Shown here piece by piece: positions 1-9,055 of a DNA stretch of 64,000 nt. The stretch covers positions 1 through 64,000 of the forward strand of contig PHEE01000004.1 in assembly GCA_002842855.1 (NCBI GenBank), read 5' to 3'. The DNA comes from Alphaproteobacteria bacterium HGW-Alphaproteobacteria-4 (GTDB lineage: Bacteria > Pseudomonadota > Alphaproteobacteria > Rhodobacterales > Rhodobacteraceae). Numbering within the stretch: position 1 is the first letter of the stretch; every line of letters begins with the position of its first letter. Made by a program: the position numbers and the translations under genes. The notes beneath the pieces are model-generated. The model ran no database searches. It saw only the letters and a list, made by a program, of their open reading frames with translations, and was not told where the DNA came from.

Positions 1-2640
1 GTTGTCGGTGGCAAGCGATACCGCCCCGCCCCCCGTCACCGCCACCACCGCGCCACCCGAAACCCGCGCCACCGACTGCGTGTCGAGCAGGTTCAGCGCG
101 AAGGATCCGGCGATACCGACATTCGAAGCCCCGGCGCCCGAAGTTGCGCTGGTGGCGAAACTGTTGCCATTGCCCGTCGACAGTGCGGCGACCGTAGCGC
201 TGCCGGTGCTGACCGCGCTGGCAATCGTGGCATCGTTCACGACCTTGGCAATGTTGATGCCAAGCGCCACGCCGACCCCGGTTGCAGACTCCACCGTCGA
301 GCCATCGGAGGTTAGGGTCACCGCGTTCTCTGACCCGGTCTCGACATTGAGCGCGCCGGTGACCGTCGTAGTCGCCGAGGAGTTGATACGCGCGTTGGTG
401 GTGGAGGTAAGATCGGAAATCGCCAGCGCACCGGCAACCGAAACGCCGCCGCCGCTGGTTTGGGCCTGACCGCCATAATTGGGGTCGGTAAGGTAGGTTG
501 TCGCCATGCTTCCTGCCGAGGGCGTCGTTGCCCCGCCTGCCCCAGCGGTTGCATTGACCAAGACCGAGGTTCCGGTGCGTGCGATCAGGCTTAGCGCACC
601 CGCGCTCACCTCGGCGGCATCGGCGATTTCGGCGGTGGTGATGGCATTCACCACGCTGACCCCGACGCTCGCGCCAAAGGCGGCGGCTTGCGGGGTGGCG
701 TCGGATTTCGAGGTGACGGTATTGCGGACGGTAAGGGTGGTGTCACCGGTGACATCAAGCTTGGCCGAACCGCCGATGCGGGCAATCGCGGTGCTGTTGA
801 TGGTGGAAACCGCCACCGCGCCATCGGCCGACGAATTTACCGGTGCCAGCGACTGGGTGACGATCGAAGATTGCACCTCTGCCGATGCGTCAAACTCGGC
901 CAGGGCGGCCGACACCTCGGTGGCGCCCGTGATGTCGATCTTTGCCTGAACATTGGTGACGACGATGCCGAGCGGCAGCAGCGAAACGCCGCCCGCCCCA
1001 ACCGCCGTTGCGGTCGCCTTGAACAGACGCGAGGCCTCGATGGTGCCGCCGTTGGCGGTGATCAGCGCGTTTGCGGTTGGCAACGCAAGCAGCAGGCTGG
1101 CCTGATCGACAGTCGAACTGGCGGTAAGCGTGATGTCGCGCCCGGTCACTTCCGGCCCGGTCGCGCCGCCCTGCCCGATCACGATCTGCGCGGTGCCGCC
1201 GTTCGTGCGCGTGGCGGTCAGCGCAACATCGCCGCCGGTGAAGGTCGATCCGGTGGTGACCCCGGCGAGAACCTTGGAACCGTCTTCCAGCGTGATCATC
1301 GGCGCCTCAAGGGTGATGTTCCCCGAGTTTCCGCTGGTTACCCCGGCGGTCAGAATACGCGAATCGAGCACGCCGCCGGTTGTGACGGTAATCGAATTGT
1401 CAGCTTGCAGCAGAATGCTGGCGCCATTGGAAAAGATGCTGGTGGCGATGCTGGCGTTGTCGGACGCGCCCGAACCGGTCGAAGCGCCGCCAATGAAAAG
1501 GTTCCACGGGTCGATCAGCAGGGTGCCCGCGCGGCCCGCGCGCGATGCGAGGTCAAGATTGACCGAGCCAATATGCGCATCGCGCCCGCTCAGCTCGATA
1601 AAGCCGCCGTCGCCAAGGCCGGTGCCCGCCGCGCTGAAGGTTGCGTTGTCCTGCACCACGAGCACGCCATCGGCGAACACGACGATGTCGCCGCCACTAA
1701 CGCCATCAGCCGCAAGCACCGCGCCGGATTCAACCGTGATATCGCCGCCGGTCACCGAAATCTCGCCGCCGCGCCCGGCATCGGCGCTTGTATCCAACCG
1801 CCCGCCAATCCGCGACCCGCCCGCGGCGACAATCGAGATGCGCCCGCCATGCGCCACCAGGGCGGCCCCTTCGACCATGCCAGCCGCATTCACGGTGGCT
1901 TCGAATTTCGTGCGCTGGCCAAGATCGGCGCCGGTCAGCGGCCCGGTATTGCCGTTGATGCTGACGGTCTGGCCCTGAAGCGTGATCGCGCCCTGCGCGT
2001 TGATCTGCCCCATGATCGAGATATGGCCATCGGCCGACATCGGAATTTCGCCGCGCATAAGCTGCGCGGCCACGGCATTGTTGACGGTGCCATCAGCGCG
2101 CACCACACGGTCAAGAAACTCTTGCGTCGGGGTGTTGACGGTCAGCGAGCCCACATTGATGCGGCCGTTCTGGCCAACGATGAAGCCGTTCGAACTGGCA
2201 AAGAACACGTTGCCGCCGATGCTGCCGTCCATGTAGCTGTTCAGCTCGCCATTGATCACCACGGCGCCATTGCTGACGATGTTGACAAGGCTGCCCGCCG
2301 CATCGGGAACGAACAGGTCAACCCGGGTGCCCGCGGCCTGCTGAAAATCCGAGAATGTGTTGAAGCCGACATTCCCCGAGACCGTGTCGGTGGTAATGCG
2401 GGTGTGATTGTCGGTGGTGGTTATGGTGGTGCGGGTGCGACCATCCGCGATGATGTTGTTGGCGCTGATGTCGAGGTTCACCGCTTGTGCAGCGGCGCGG
2501 TCGGCAATGCCGGTGCCCATCAAGGCGCCCAGCACCAGCGGGCTTGCGCCCAGCACGAATTGTTTGAAGAGGGCGCGCCGCTGGCACGCCCTCTGCTGAC
2601 GGGAGTGTTCGATGTGCAGAAGGCCGCTGTGCTTGCCCAT
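1..2640 (-). CDS. Large filamentous adhesin, LktA/FhaB type (3' end beyond window)
   Basis: The minus strand is open for 880 codons from ATG 2640 to the window edge, so the C-terminus lies outside. The N-terminus is a long signal peptide: an Arg-rich stretch (about residues 14-25), a hydrophobic core (28-44) and a likely cleavage after AAAQA (about 53). Residues 54-180 look like the haemagglutinin-activity/TPS domain of two-partner-secreted exoproteins (GNVGFNTFSDF, GGNVFFASSNGF, INVGSLTVNTP). Ser/Thr/Gly/Ala/Asn-rich beta-helix-like repeats follow, with the IDPWNLFIG motif near residue 378. I recognise the 'leukotoxin LktA family filamentous adhesin' pattern. Expected location is the cell surface, with export through a TpsB-type outer-membrane pore that is not in the window. 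The start follows GGAG at good spacing, and its ATG overlaps the upstream gene's stop (TGATG), so translation is probably coupled. Family is fairly sure; ligand and role are unknown. Confidence 0.85.
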   Translation of the reverse strand, partial: MGKHSGLLHIEHSRQQRACQRRALFKQFVLGASPLVLGALMGTGIADRAAAQAVNLDISANNIIADGRTRTTITTTDNHTRITTDTVSGNVGFNTFSDFQQAAGTRVDLFVPDAAGSLVNIVSNGAVVINGELNSYMDGSIGGNVFFASSNGFIVGQNGRINVGSLTVNTPTQEFLDRVVRADGTVNNAVAAQLMRGEIPMSADGHISIMGQINAQGAITLQGQTVSINGNTGPLTGADLGQRTKFEATVNAAGMVEGAALVAHGGRISIVAAGGSRIGGRLDTSADAGRGGEISVTGGDITVESGAVLAADGVSGGDIVVFADGVLVVQDNATFSAAGTGLGDGGFIELSGRDAHIGSVNLDLASRAGRAGTLLIDPWNLFIGGASTGSGASDNASIATSIFSNGASILLQADNSITVTTGGVLDSRILTAGVTSGNSGNITLEAPMITLEDGSKVLAGVTTGSTFTGGDVALTATRTNGGTAQIVIGQGGATGPEVTGRDITLTASSTVDQASLLLALPTANALITANGGTIEASRLFKATATAVGAGGVSLLPLGIVVTNVQAKIDITGATEVSAALAEFDASAEVQSSIVTQSLAPVNSSADGAVAVSTINSTAIARIGGSAKLDVTGDTTLTVRNTVTSKSDATPQAAAFGASVGVSVVNAITTAEIADAAEVSAGALSLIARTGTSVLVNATAGAGGATTPSAGSMATTYLTDPNYGGQAQTSGGGVSVAGALAISDLTSTTNARINSSATTTVTGALNVETGSENAVTLTSDGSTVESATGVGVALGINIAKVVNDATIASAVSTGSATVAALSTGNGNSFATSATSGAGASNVGIAGSFALNLLDTQSVARVSGGAVVAVTGGGAVSLATDN

Positions 2641-3329
2641 CAGAAATCTCCGCTATTGATCATGAGGATGTCCGGCTTGTCGGGGCTCACGGCGTAAAGG
2701 AGTGTCAGGCTGGTCGGGAACAGCGTGCGCAGCCCCTCGGTTTCTTCGAACCGTCCCTGCAAAAGCAGAATTGCGGTATGTCCGGAGGCATCAGAGCCAC
2801 GGAACAGTAAAATTCCGTTTTCCAGCACCACGTCCTTGGAAACCGTCTCCGGCAGGTAGCCCGCACCATCGAAATAGGCGCGCAGCACGTCGCCGTTTGC
2901 ATACAGAATCGCGTCGGTTATCGCGGGGTCGGTGGCGGGTGCCCAGAGAATACCGACCTGAATCAATGCTTTGCTCTGGTAACCGAAGATGTAGGACACC
3001 TGCGCGGTGCCGCCGTCGCGCAGCACCTCGGGCACGGCAATGGTCATCACACGGGTCCGCTCGACCGTGTTCAGGCCGACCTGAACCGCGTCGCCCTCAA
3101 TGCCAAAATCGGTCTTGATCGCAGCGCGCACCGCGTCTTCATCCATCCCGAACTGTGCCGAGCGGAACCCGGTCAGCGCGACCGCTGCATCGCCGCCCTG
3201 CGCAATCGGGGCCGCCGATTGCGCGGCTGCCGCCGTAGGGCCTGCAAAACTGCTGGCAATGACCAACAGCGCCGCAAAAACCAGTCGAACAAAGACTTCA
3301 GAAAAGCGAAGGCGCACAAAGGTTGGCAT
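2640..3329 (-). CDS. Secreted protein of unknown function, coupled to the adhesin gene
   Basis: 229 residues. I chose ATG 3329 because GGAG lies 6-7 nt upstream and because it begins a clean signal peptide: MPTFVRLRFSEVF, a hydrophobic core (VRLVFAALLVIASSFA) and a cleavage-like GPTAAAAQ near residue 37. No cysteine follows the cleavage site, so it is not a lipoprotein. The mature part is soluble-looking, contains a 'FGMDEDAVRAAI' stretch near its start, and has no transmembrane segment. I do not recognise a named family. Its stop overlaps the start of the giant adhesin gene by one base, and it lies 143 nt downstream of a SapC gene on the same strand. Context suggests a periplasmic partner or accessory for adhesin export, but that is inference only. 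Confidence 0.8.
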   Translation of the reverse strand: MPTFVRLRFSEVFVRLVFAALLVIASSFAGPTAAAAQSAAPIAQGGDAAVALTGFRSAQFGMDEDAVRAAIKTDFGIEGDAVQVGLNTVERTRVMTIAVPEVLRDGGTAQVSYIFGYQSKALIQVGILWAPATDPAITDAILYANGDVLRAYFDGAGYLPETVSKDVVLENGILLFRGSDASGHTAILLLQGRFEETEGLRTLFPTSLTLLYAVSPDKPDILMINSGDF

Positions 3330-3472
3330 CGAAAACTCCAGACACATTTCACCAGACAGGAGCGTTCTCAAAAGCCTGGGCCATTGCGCGCCTGCAAGAA
3401 GCGTACGAAAGGAAAACCACACTCAACCAGTACGCAGCACGGGCACCGGACCTGACGGCCCAGAGGCATGCA

Positions 3473-4222
3473 TCAACTCGCTTTTTTGCCCGTAGCGCGC
3501 ACCTTTTTCGGCGCCGGAGGCGACAGTTTGGAAACCGACCGCAAGCTTGCGATCTGGTTGTAGATTGCCTTCAGGAACCCGGCCGCATGCAGCTTGTGCA
3601 ACTGCTCGGCGGAAAGAGCGGCAAGCGCCGCCTGGTCGATGATCAGGATTCCATGCACCACAGATTTGGCGCCGTCCGGCGTGGTCGTATCAAGCGTTGC
3701 GCTTTGCAAAAGGCCGAAATCGCGCAGCATACCGCAAAACGCTTCGGTCCGCGCCGCAGCATCGCGGTAGCTTTGCGCAAGCGTCAGCGCCTGCACCAGC
3801 GGCGCCTCGCGCTCGCCGGTTTCCGAAAAGAACCGCTCGCCGGTTTGCTCGCCAAGACCGGGGTAGGTATCGTCGATGCACAAGAGCGACTGCCCGTCAG
3901 CCACATCGCCAATGATGAACGGATAACGGCGCAGATACGCGGGAATGTAGGCGCCGGTCCAAAGCCCGTCATCGGAAATGAAGGCATTGGTTCCGGGCGC
4001 AGCACCGGTCACGAACACCGCCGAGGGCAGATCGGCGCCGGGCAGGAATGCGATCGGAAGATCGGCCATCGCCAGCTCGAATTCATCCACGAGCGCCGGA
4101 ATGACATTTGCCTGGCGCGCATATTCAAGCGGCTGCGCCGTTGGCCCGATCCGAAGGTTTGCGTGGCGCTTGACGTCCAGCGGAACGACGTTCTTGTAGA
4201 AGAGTGGCTTTGCGGCAGACAC
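3473..4222 (-). CDS. SapC family protein
   Basis: 249 residues from GTG 4222, chosen because GAGGG sits 7-8 nt upstream. The protein matches the SapC family (PF07277), named after a Campylobacter gene next to the S-layer protein gene. Visible family features are the N-terminal 'YKNVVPLDVKRHANLRI' region, the central Y(I/V)PAYLRRYPF motif, and LCIDD. There is no signal peptide or membrane segment, so it is probably cytoplasmic. It ends in a Lys/Arg-rich tail (PAPKKVRATGKK). It is first in a run leading to the secreted protein and the adhesin, and is divergent from a second SapC gene at 4736-5479. The biochemical role of SapC proteins is not established; involvement in surface-protein production is a context inference. 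Confidence 0.85.
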   Translation of the reverse strand: MSAAKPLFYKNVVPLDVKRHANLRIGPTAQPLEYARQANVIPALVDEFELAMADLPIAFLPGADLPSAVFVTGAAPGTNAFISDDGLWTGAYIPAYLRRYPFIIGDVADGQSLLCIDDTYPGLGEQTGERFFSETGEREAPLVQALTLAQSYRDAAARTEAFCGMLRDFGLLQSATLDTTTPDGAKSVVHGILIIDQAALAALSAEQLHKLHAAGFLKAIYNQIASLRSVSKLSPPAPKKVRATGKKAS

Positions 4223-4735
4223 TTTCAGCCCTCATGGCAGTTTGCATTCGTGCTGCGACGTTTTGCCGCACCTAGAGCGTAGCAATTAGAATCGGTTTAA
4301 GCAAACATCAAATAACGTTTCACTTGAAAGCCCGCGCAATTTACCACACCCGCCAGAGTTAATCGAGGAAAACCTGTGGAGTTTTGCAGGGTTGCAGCAA
4401 CTGCATTGATCACTTCGCCGCGCTGCATTCAAAAATGCGCACCGCGCACCGGCAGTGTCCCCGTCGAGGTCACCAACCGCGGCCAGCGCGCATCGAAAGT
4501 GGCAAATTCGGCCGCCAGCGGATTTGTGCGAATCGATTTGGCCATCGCGACAGAATCACCGGGCGTGCCCCTCGCGCTTCGTGCGGCCGTGCCAAAAGCC
4601 GTGTTTCGTTTCGGGGTGCGGGCCCGCCCAACCTGGCGACGGTGCGGTTTCGCGGCGCGGGCAACGCGGGGGGTTGCAGCGCCGGGCAATCCTTCGCACA
4701 GTCCCCCGAACTGACACCCATCAAAAGGGCGCGCG
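4223..4735. other. 513-nt divergent intergenic region between two sapC-like genes
   Basis: No convincing gene. The left third (about 4260-4380) is AT-rich compared with the surroundings and holds the probable sapC promoter. At 4393-4405 there is a small inverted repeat, TGCAG-CAA-CTGCA, partly repeated just upstream (TTGCAGGGTTGCAG), which could be an operator. The right part (about 4430-4700) is GC-rich, and its open frames have Arg/Pro-rich shadow composition, so I do not call them. Confidence 0.5.
4283..4311 (-). promoter_or_regulatory. Candidate sigma-70 promoter for the left SapC/adhesin operon
   Basis: Reading the minus strand: -35 TTGATG (4306-4311), 17-nt spacer, -10 TAATTG (4283-4288), in the AT-rich part of the intergenic region. 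The start point would be near 4276, giving a leader of roughly 55 nt to the GTG at 4222. This is a pattern match only. Confidence 0.4.
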
Positions 4736-5479
4736 ATGACCAAGCAACTGATGATCTATGAAAACGCTGTGCCGATCTCGGCGGAAACGCACCGGAATGT
4801 CGCGGTGCGGCAGGGTAGCAGCTTCGGCTTTGCCGCGGCCCTCAACTCGGTTCCGGTCGTGGTGGCCGAGTTTTCCAAGGCGGCGGCGGAATACCCGATC
4901 GTATTCGCGGGTGAAGGCGCCGACCTTACCCCCGCCGCCGTGGTCGGCCTGCGTGCCGATGAAAACCTGTGCGTGACCCCTGACGGCACCTGGGATGGCG
5001 ACTATGTGCCCGCGTTTCTGCGCCGCTATCCGTTTGTCTTTGCAAATGGCGCCGAAGAAGGCACCTTTACCCTGTGCATCGACTCTGCCTTTGAAGGCGT
5101 GAACCAAGACGGCAAGGGCGAACGGCTGTTCGACAGCGAGGGAAACCGCACCCAATACCTGAACACCATGCTGCAATTCGCATCGGATTATCAGGCGCAG
5201 CACGCGCTGACGCGCGCCTTTACCGACCGTTTGCGCGAACTGGACCTGCTTGAGCCGGCTACTGCAACGGCCACCCTCCCCGATGGGTCGCGGCTTTCGC
5301 TTGGGGGCTTTTTGCGGGTCAGCACCGACCGGCTGGCCAATCTCGACGATGCGGCGGTGCTAGACCTTTTCCGCACCGGCTTTCTGGCTCCCATCCACGC
5401 CCATGTTGCCTCGATGGAACGGTTGTCTGGCCTGCTCACCCGGGCCGAGCGGCGCGCGGCCGAGCACAAGGGCGGCTGA
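4736..5479 (+). CDS. SapC family protein, second copy
   Basis: 247 residues from ATG 4736, preceded by AAAAGGG. It is clearly homologous to the divergent protein at 3473-4222: same length, same '[18 protein letters not shown]' opening, [12 protein letters not shown] in the middle and LCIDSAFEG after it. No signal peptide or membrane segment. As for all SapC proteins the molecular function is unknown. kdsA follows on the same strand after 68 nt, so the two may be co-transcribed, though their functions are not obviously related. The paralogue pair probably arose by an old duplication with inversion. Confidence 0.85.
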   Translation: MTKQLMIYENAVPISAETHRNVAVRQGSSFGFAAALNSVPVVVAEFSKAAAEYPIVFAGEGADLTPAAVVGLRADENLCVTPDGTWDGDYVPAFLRRYPFVFANGAEEGTFTLCIDSAFEGVNQDGKGERLFDSEGNRTQYLNTMLQFASDYQAQHALTRAFTDRLRELDLLEPATATATLPDGSRLSLGGFLRVSTDRLANLDDAAVLDLFRTGFLAPIHAHVASMERLSGLLTRAERRAAEHKGG

Positions 5480-5547
5480 CCGGGGCCTGTCGGCAGGGCG
5501 GCGGCGCGGCCCTATCTGCGCCCACGTTGCAAGGAAAGTATGAAGTC

Positions 5548-6396
5548 ATGCCCGATACCCGAATCGTCACAATCGGCAATATTGCAATCGGCGGCACCGA
5601 ACCGATCGCGCTCATCACCGGACCCTGCCAGCTGGAAAGCCTCGACCACGCCCGCATGATGGCCGAAAAGATCTCCGAGGCCTGCGCGCCTTCGGGCACG
5701 AAGTTCATCTTCAAGGCAAGTTATGACAAGGCCAACCGTTCCTCCATTGGCACCGCACGGGGCCTGGGGATCGAGGCGGGGCTTGCGATTCTGGCCCGCA
5801 TTCGAGATGAGTTCGGTTGCCCGATTCTGACCGATGTGCATGACGCAGCGCAATGCGCGCCAGCGGCCGAAGTGGCGGATGTGCTGCAAATTCCGGCCTT
5901 TCTCTGCCGCCAGACCGACCTGTTGCTGGCTGCCGGGGCCACAGGGCGGGCAATCAACGTGAAAAAGGGGCAGTTCCTCGCGCCGTGGGACATGGCCAAC
6001 GTCGCCGCCAAGATCGCCAGCACCGGCAACGAACGCATACTGCTGTGCGAACGCGGAACCTCGTTTGGCTACAATACGCTGGTCAGCGATTTCCGCGCGC
6101 TGCCGATCATGGCGCGCACCGGCTACCCGGTGGTGTTCGATGCCACCCATTCGGTGCAGCAGCCCGGTGGACTGGGCCTGACCTCGGGCGGCCAGCGCGA
6201 ATTCGCGCCGGTGCTGGCGCGCGCAGCCTGCGCGGTGGGTGTGGCGGCGCTGTTCATAGAAACCCACCAAGACCCGGATTCGGCACCTAGTGACGGGCCG
6301 AACATGATCCCGGTGCAGGAAATGGCGGCCTTGCTGCGCACGCTGCGCGCGCTCGATGCGATTACCAAGGCGGCCGAGGCAGACACACGCAGCTAA
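5548..6396 (+). CDS. kdsA: 3-deoxy-8-phosphooctulonate synthase
   Basis: Condenses phosphoenolpyruvate with arabinose-5-phosphate to KDO-8-phosphate, the first committed step toward the KDO of lipopolysaccharide; cytoplasmic. 282 residues from ATG 5548, which has AAGGAAAG about 9 nt upstream; an in-frame TTG at 5527 is less likely. Family motifs are all present: [58 protein letters not shown] and [14 protein letters not shown]. The Cys in TGPC (residue 27), together with the His, Glu and Asp of the later motifs, marks the metal-dependent class of KdsA; E. coli has Asn at that Cys position. It overlaps the convergent DUF3422 gene by 4 bp. Confidence 0.96.
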   Translation: MPDTRIVTIGNIAIGGTEPIALITGPCQLESLDHARMMAEKISEACAPSGTKFIFKASYDKANRSSIGTARGLGIEAGLAILARIRDEFGCPILTDVHDAAQCAPAAEVADVLQIPAFLCRQTDLLLAAGATGRAINVKKGQFLAPWDMANVAAKIASTGNERILLCERGTSFGYNTLVSDFRALPIMARTGYPVVFDATHSVQQPGGLGLTSGGQREFAPVLARAACAVGVAALFIETHQDPDSAPSDGPNMIPVQEMAALLRTLRALDAITKAAEADTRS

Positions 6397-7676
6397 TGCA
6401 TGCCGCGCCGGATGCGGCGCACCATCAGCCAGACCGCCACCACCACAAGCGGCACAAGGCCCGCAGTCAGCGCCGCCTTCGAAAGCCCCAGCGGCTCGGC
6501 AAGGGGGGTGAAAAGATATGTTGCAAGGCTGACGCCGTAATAGCTGATCGCCACCACCGAAAGCCCCTCGACCGTGTGCTGCAATCGCAGCGCCAGATCA
6601 GATCGCCGGTCCATGCTTGCCAGCAAGGCCTGATTTTGGGCGCTGCGCTCCACATCTACCCGGGTGCGCAGCAGCTCGCCCGCGCGCGCCGCGCGTTCCA
6701 GCATTGCGTCAAGCCGCCCCTCGGCCGACCGCACGGTGCGCATGGCGGGTTCGTAGCGCCGCCGCATGAACTCGGAAAATTTCTGCCGCGCGGCAAACCG
6801 CGCCTCGCGCAGCACCTCGATCCGGTCGGCCACGATTGCCTCATAGGCGCCGGTCGCCCCAAAGCGGAACGCGTGGCTGACCGCGAGGCTTTCCAGCTCG
6901 GACGACACCCGCAGCAGATCTTGCAGCGTCGCCTCGGGCGCATCTGCCTCGCCGGACATCCGCTCGACCAGCGCCGACAGTTCGGGGTCGAGCGCGTTCA
7001 ACCGGGTGGTCAGCCCGCGCGCGCGCCCGAGCCCCAGCATCGACATCGCGCGGTAGGTCTCGATCTCGCAAATGCGTTGCACAATGCGGCCAACCCGGCC
7101 CGGTTCGGTGCCGCGCCGCACGAAAAGCGCAAACCGCATTTGCCCCGCCGGATCAATGCGAAAATCGCCCGCCACAACGGCGGCGCCCCCGAGCACCCAG
7201 GCGCAGGCGAGGCTTTCGGGCACGAACCAGGCATCGAGCAGCGGCTCTATTTCGGCGGGCTCATCGGGCAGCCAGTCGATTCGGATCGACACGGCGGCAA
7301 CCCGCTTGCCCGGCGCGGCGGCAACCCAGGCCTCGGGGAATACTTCTGCCTCGACAGGGTCAAAGGGGCGCGCCGCGGTGCCAGGCGCATGTGCAAGGCA
7401 GGTCACAAACTCGGTATGGCTTTCCCATTTCAGCGTATGCCGCCCGATCTGGCATGTGTGATGCGTTACCCCTTGCGGCGGCAAAGCGGCCGCGTGCCGT
7501 TCCAGCAGGGTGCACAGATGGGCAAGGTCGGCAGCGCGGTCACGGTTGGCAGCGTCTTTTGGTTCCTTGATCGCAAGGTAAGTCGCATGGCTTGGCACCC
7601 CGATCATGGGGAAGGGCCGCGCGTGCAGTTCGTTCACCAACGCAAAACGCAAGGGGTGGTCGGCATGCTGGCTCAT
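6393..7676 (-). CDS. DUF3422 family membrane-anchored protein
   Basis: 427 residues, the usual length for DUF3422 (PF11902), which occurs in alpha- and betaproteobacteria. The opening '[13 protein letters not shown]' is the family signature. The middle is soluble and charged, with heptad-like helices around residues 270-350, and the C-terminus carries two hydrophobic helices (about 370-420) followed by the basic tail RRIRRGMH. This gives an overall layout of a large cytoplasmic domain with a C-terminal membrane anchor, similar to CorA-like topology. Function is unknown. The gene faces kdsA tail-to-tail and lies 100 nt downstream of an MFS gene on the same strand; that gap shows nothing notable. 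Confidence 0.85.
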   Translation of the reverse strand: MSQHADHPLRFALVNELHARPFPMIGVPSHATYLAIKEPKDAANRDRAADLAHLCTLLERHAAALPPQGVTHHTCQIGRHTLKWESHTEFVTCLAHAPGTAARPFDPVEAEVFPEAWVAAAPGKRVAAVSIRIDWLPDEPAEIEPLLDAWFVPESLACAWVLGGAAVVAGDFRIDPAGQMRFALFVRRGTEPGRVGRIVQRICEIETYRAMSMLGLGRARGLTTRLNALDPELSALVERMSGEADAPEATLQDLLRVSSELESLAVSHAFRFGATGAYEAIVADRIEVLREARFAARQKFSEFMRRRYEPAMRTVRSAEGRLDAMLERAARAGELLRTRVDVERSAQNQALLASMDRRSDLALRLQHTVEGLSVVAISYYGVSLATYLFTPLAEPLGLSKAALTAGLVPLVVVAVWLMVRRIRRGMH

Positions 7677-7776
7677 TTGCGGCCCATGGCTTGCAGGGTT
7701 TCACCCAGCATCGGCAAAGCGCGCGCAAAATCCAGCATTTGGTTTCTGGCGCAGGGCACGCAGCGCGATTCTGGCG

Positions 7777-8979
7777 CTAGGGCAACACTTCATGCCCCGG
7801 GCGCGGGCGGCCAAGCACCAGCAACCCGATCAGCCCAAGTGCGGCAAACCCCGCCCCCGCGCCAAACGTCGCCCCTGCGCCAAACCAAGCCCAAAGCACC
7901 CCGGCAAGCGCATTCGCGGCCAAAAGCACAATGCCGGTCACCATGTTGAACACGCCAAACGCCGTAGCGCGCACCGCCGCCGGGGCGGCTGCGGCAACTT
8001 CGGCTGCCAGCAGGCCTTGGGTCAGCGCCATTTGCAGCCCCCAGACAGCCACCCCTGCCAGCACGCCCCATAGCCCCGGCGCAAACGCTAGCACCAGATC
8101 GGCCAGCACCAGCACCGCAAACCCGGTTACCAGCAGCCCGCGCCGCCCGATCCGGTCTGAAAGCACGCCAAGAGGCCATGCGGCAAGCGCATAGACGACG
8201 TTCATCACCACCAGCACCAAGGGCGCGAGGGCCATTGCCAACCCCGCCTCGGACGCACGCAGTATTAAGAACGCCTCGGAAAACCGAGCCAGCGTCAGCA
8301 CCACGCCGATACCCACAACCAGCCAGAAGCCGCGCCCGAGTGCCACAAGGCTGGCCGGGGTCAAACGTGGTCGCTCGGCCTTTGGCGCCCGCACTTCGGG
8401 TTCGTGCACATAGATCACCAATACCGCCACCGCCGCCAGCGCCGGAATGATCGCAAGCCAGAACACCAGCCGCACATTGCCCGCAAACGCCGCCATCAGC
8501 GCGATCGCCGCCAGAGGCCCGATGAAAGCCCCCACCGTATCCATCGACTGGCGCAGGCCGTAGGCCGCGCCCCGCTGCGCCTCGGGCACAAGATCGGCCA
8601 CCAGCGCGTCGCGCGGTGCACCGCGAATGCCCTTGCCCACACGGTCGGCCAGCCGCGCCACCAGCACCACACCCGGCACCCCCGCCAGCGCGAACAGCGG
8701 CTTGGTCAGCGCGCTCAACGCATAGCCCGCCACCGCGAGCGGCTTGCGGCGCCCGATGCGGTCGCTCAGGATGCCCGAAAACAGCTTGACCACCGAGGCA
8801 GTTGCCTCGCCCAGCCCCTCAATCAGCCCCAGCACCGCCGCCGAGGCGCCAAGCGTGCCCACCACAAAGAGCGGCAACAGCCCGTGGATCATCTCGGACG
8901 AGACATCCATGAACAGGCTGACAAAGCCGAGGGCAACGATCCCCCTGGGAAGGTTCAGGCGCAGGCGAACCCCTTTCAC
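7777..8979 (-). CDS. MFS transporter
   Basis: 400 residues with about 12 hydrophobic helices, a normal size for the major facilitator superfamily. The loop motif G(I/V)LSDRIGRRKP between helices 2 and 3 and its repeat GVLSDRIGRRGLL in the second half are the classic MFS signatures. The DRVGKGIRGAPRDALVADL segment resembles a subgroup of predicted drug/sugar permeases. The start at 8979 is a GTG with no strong ribosome-binding site, so the N-terminus is uncertain by a few residues. Substrate cannot be told from sequence or neighbours. Confidence 0.85.
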   Translation of the reverse strand: MKGVRLRLNLPRGIVALGFVSLFMDVSSEMIHGLLPLFVVGTLGASAAVLGLIEGLGEATASVVKLFSGILSDRIGRRKPLAVAGYALSALTKPLFALAGVPGVVLVARLADRVGKGIRGAPRDALVADLVPEAQRGAAYGLRQSMDTVGAFIGPLAAIALMAAFAGNVRLVFWLAIIPALAAVAVLVIYVHEPEVRAPKAERPRLTPASLVALGRGFWLVVGIGVVLTLARFSEAFLILRASEAGLAMALAPLVLVVMNVVYALAAWPLGVLSDRIGRRGLLVTGFAVLVLADLVLAFAPGLWGVLAGVAVWGLQMALTQGLLAAEVAAAAPAAVRATAFGVFNMVTGIVLLAANALAGVLWAWFGAGATFGAGAGFAALGLIGLLVLGRPRPGHEVLP

Positions 8980-9055
8980 CCCGCAAATTCAGGCCGGGTG
9001 CATACAACCTATGCCCGCGAAAGCCTTTCGGCCAGCACCGCCGCAACCCCCGCCG

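Noticed and set aside
688-2697. 669-codon open frame on the plus strand
   Set aside because: It is exactly antisense to the adhesin gene, rich in Arg/Gly/His with no domain, and the minus-strand frame has a signal peptide and family motifs. Typical GC-rich shadow.
4376-4761. Possible small genes in the sapC intergenic region
   Set aside because: Frames on both strands are Arg/Ala/Pro-rich, overlap each other and lack good ribosome-binding sites.
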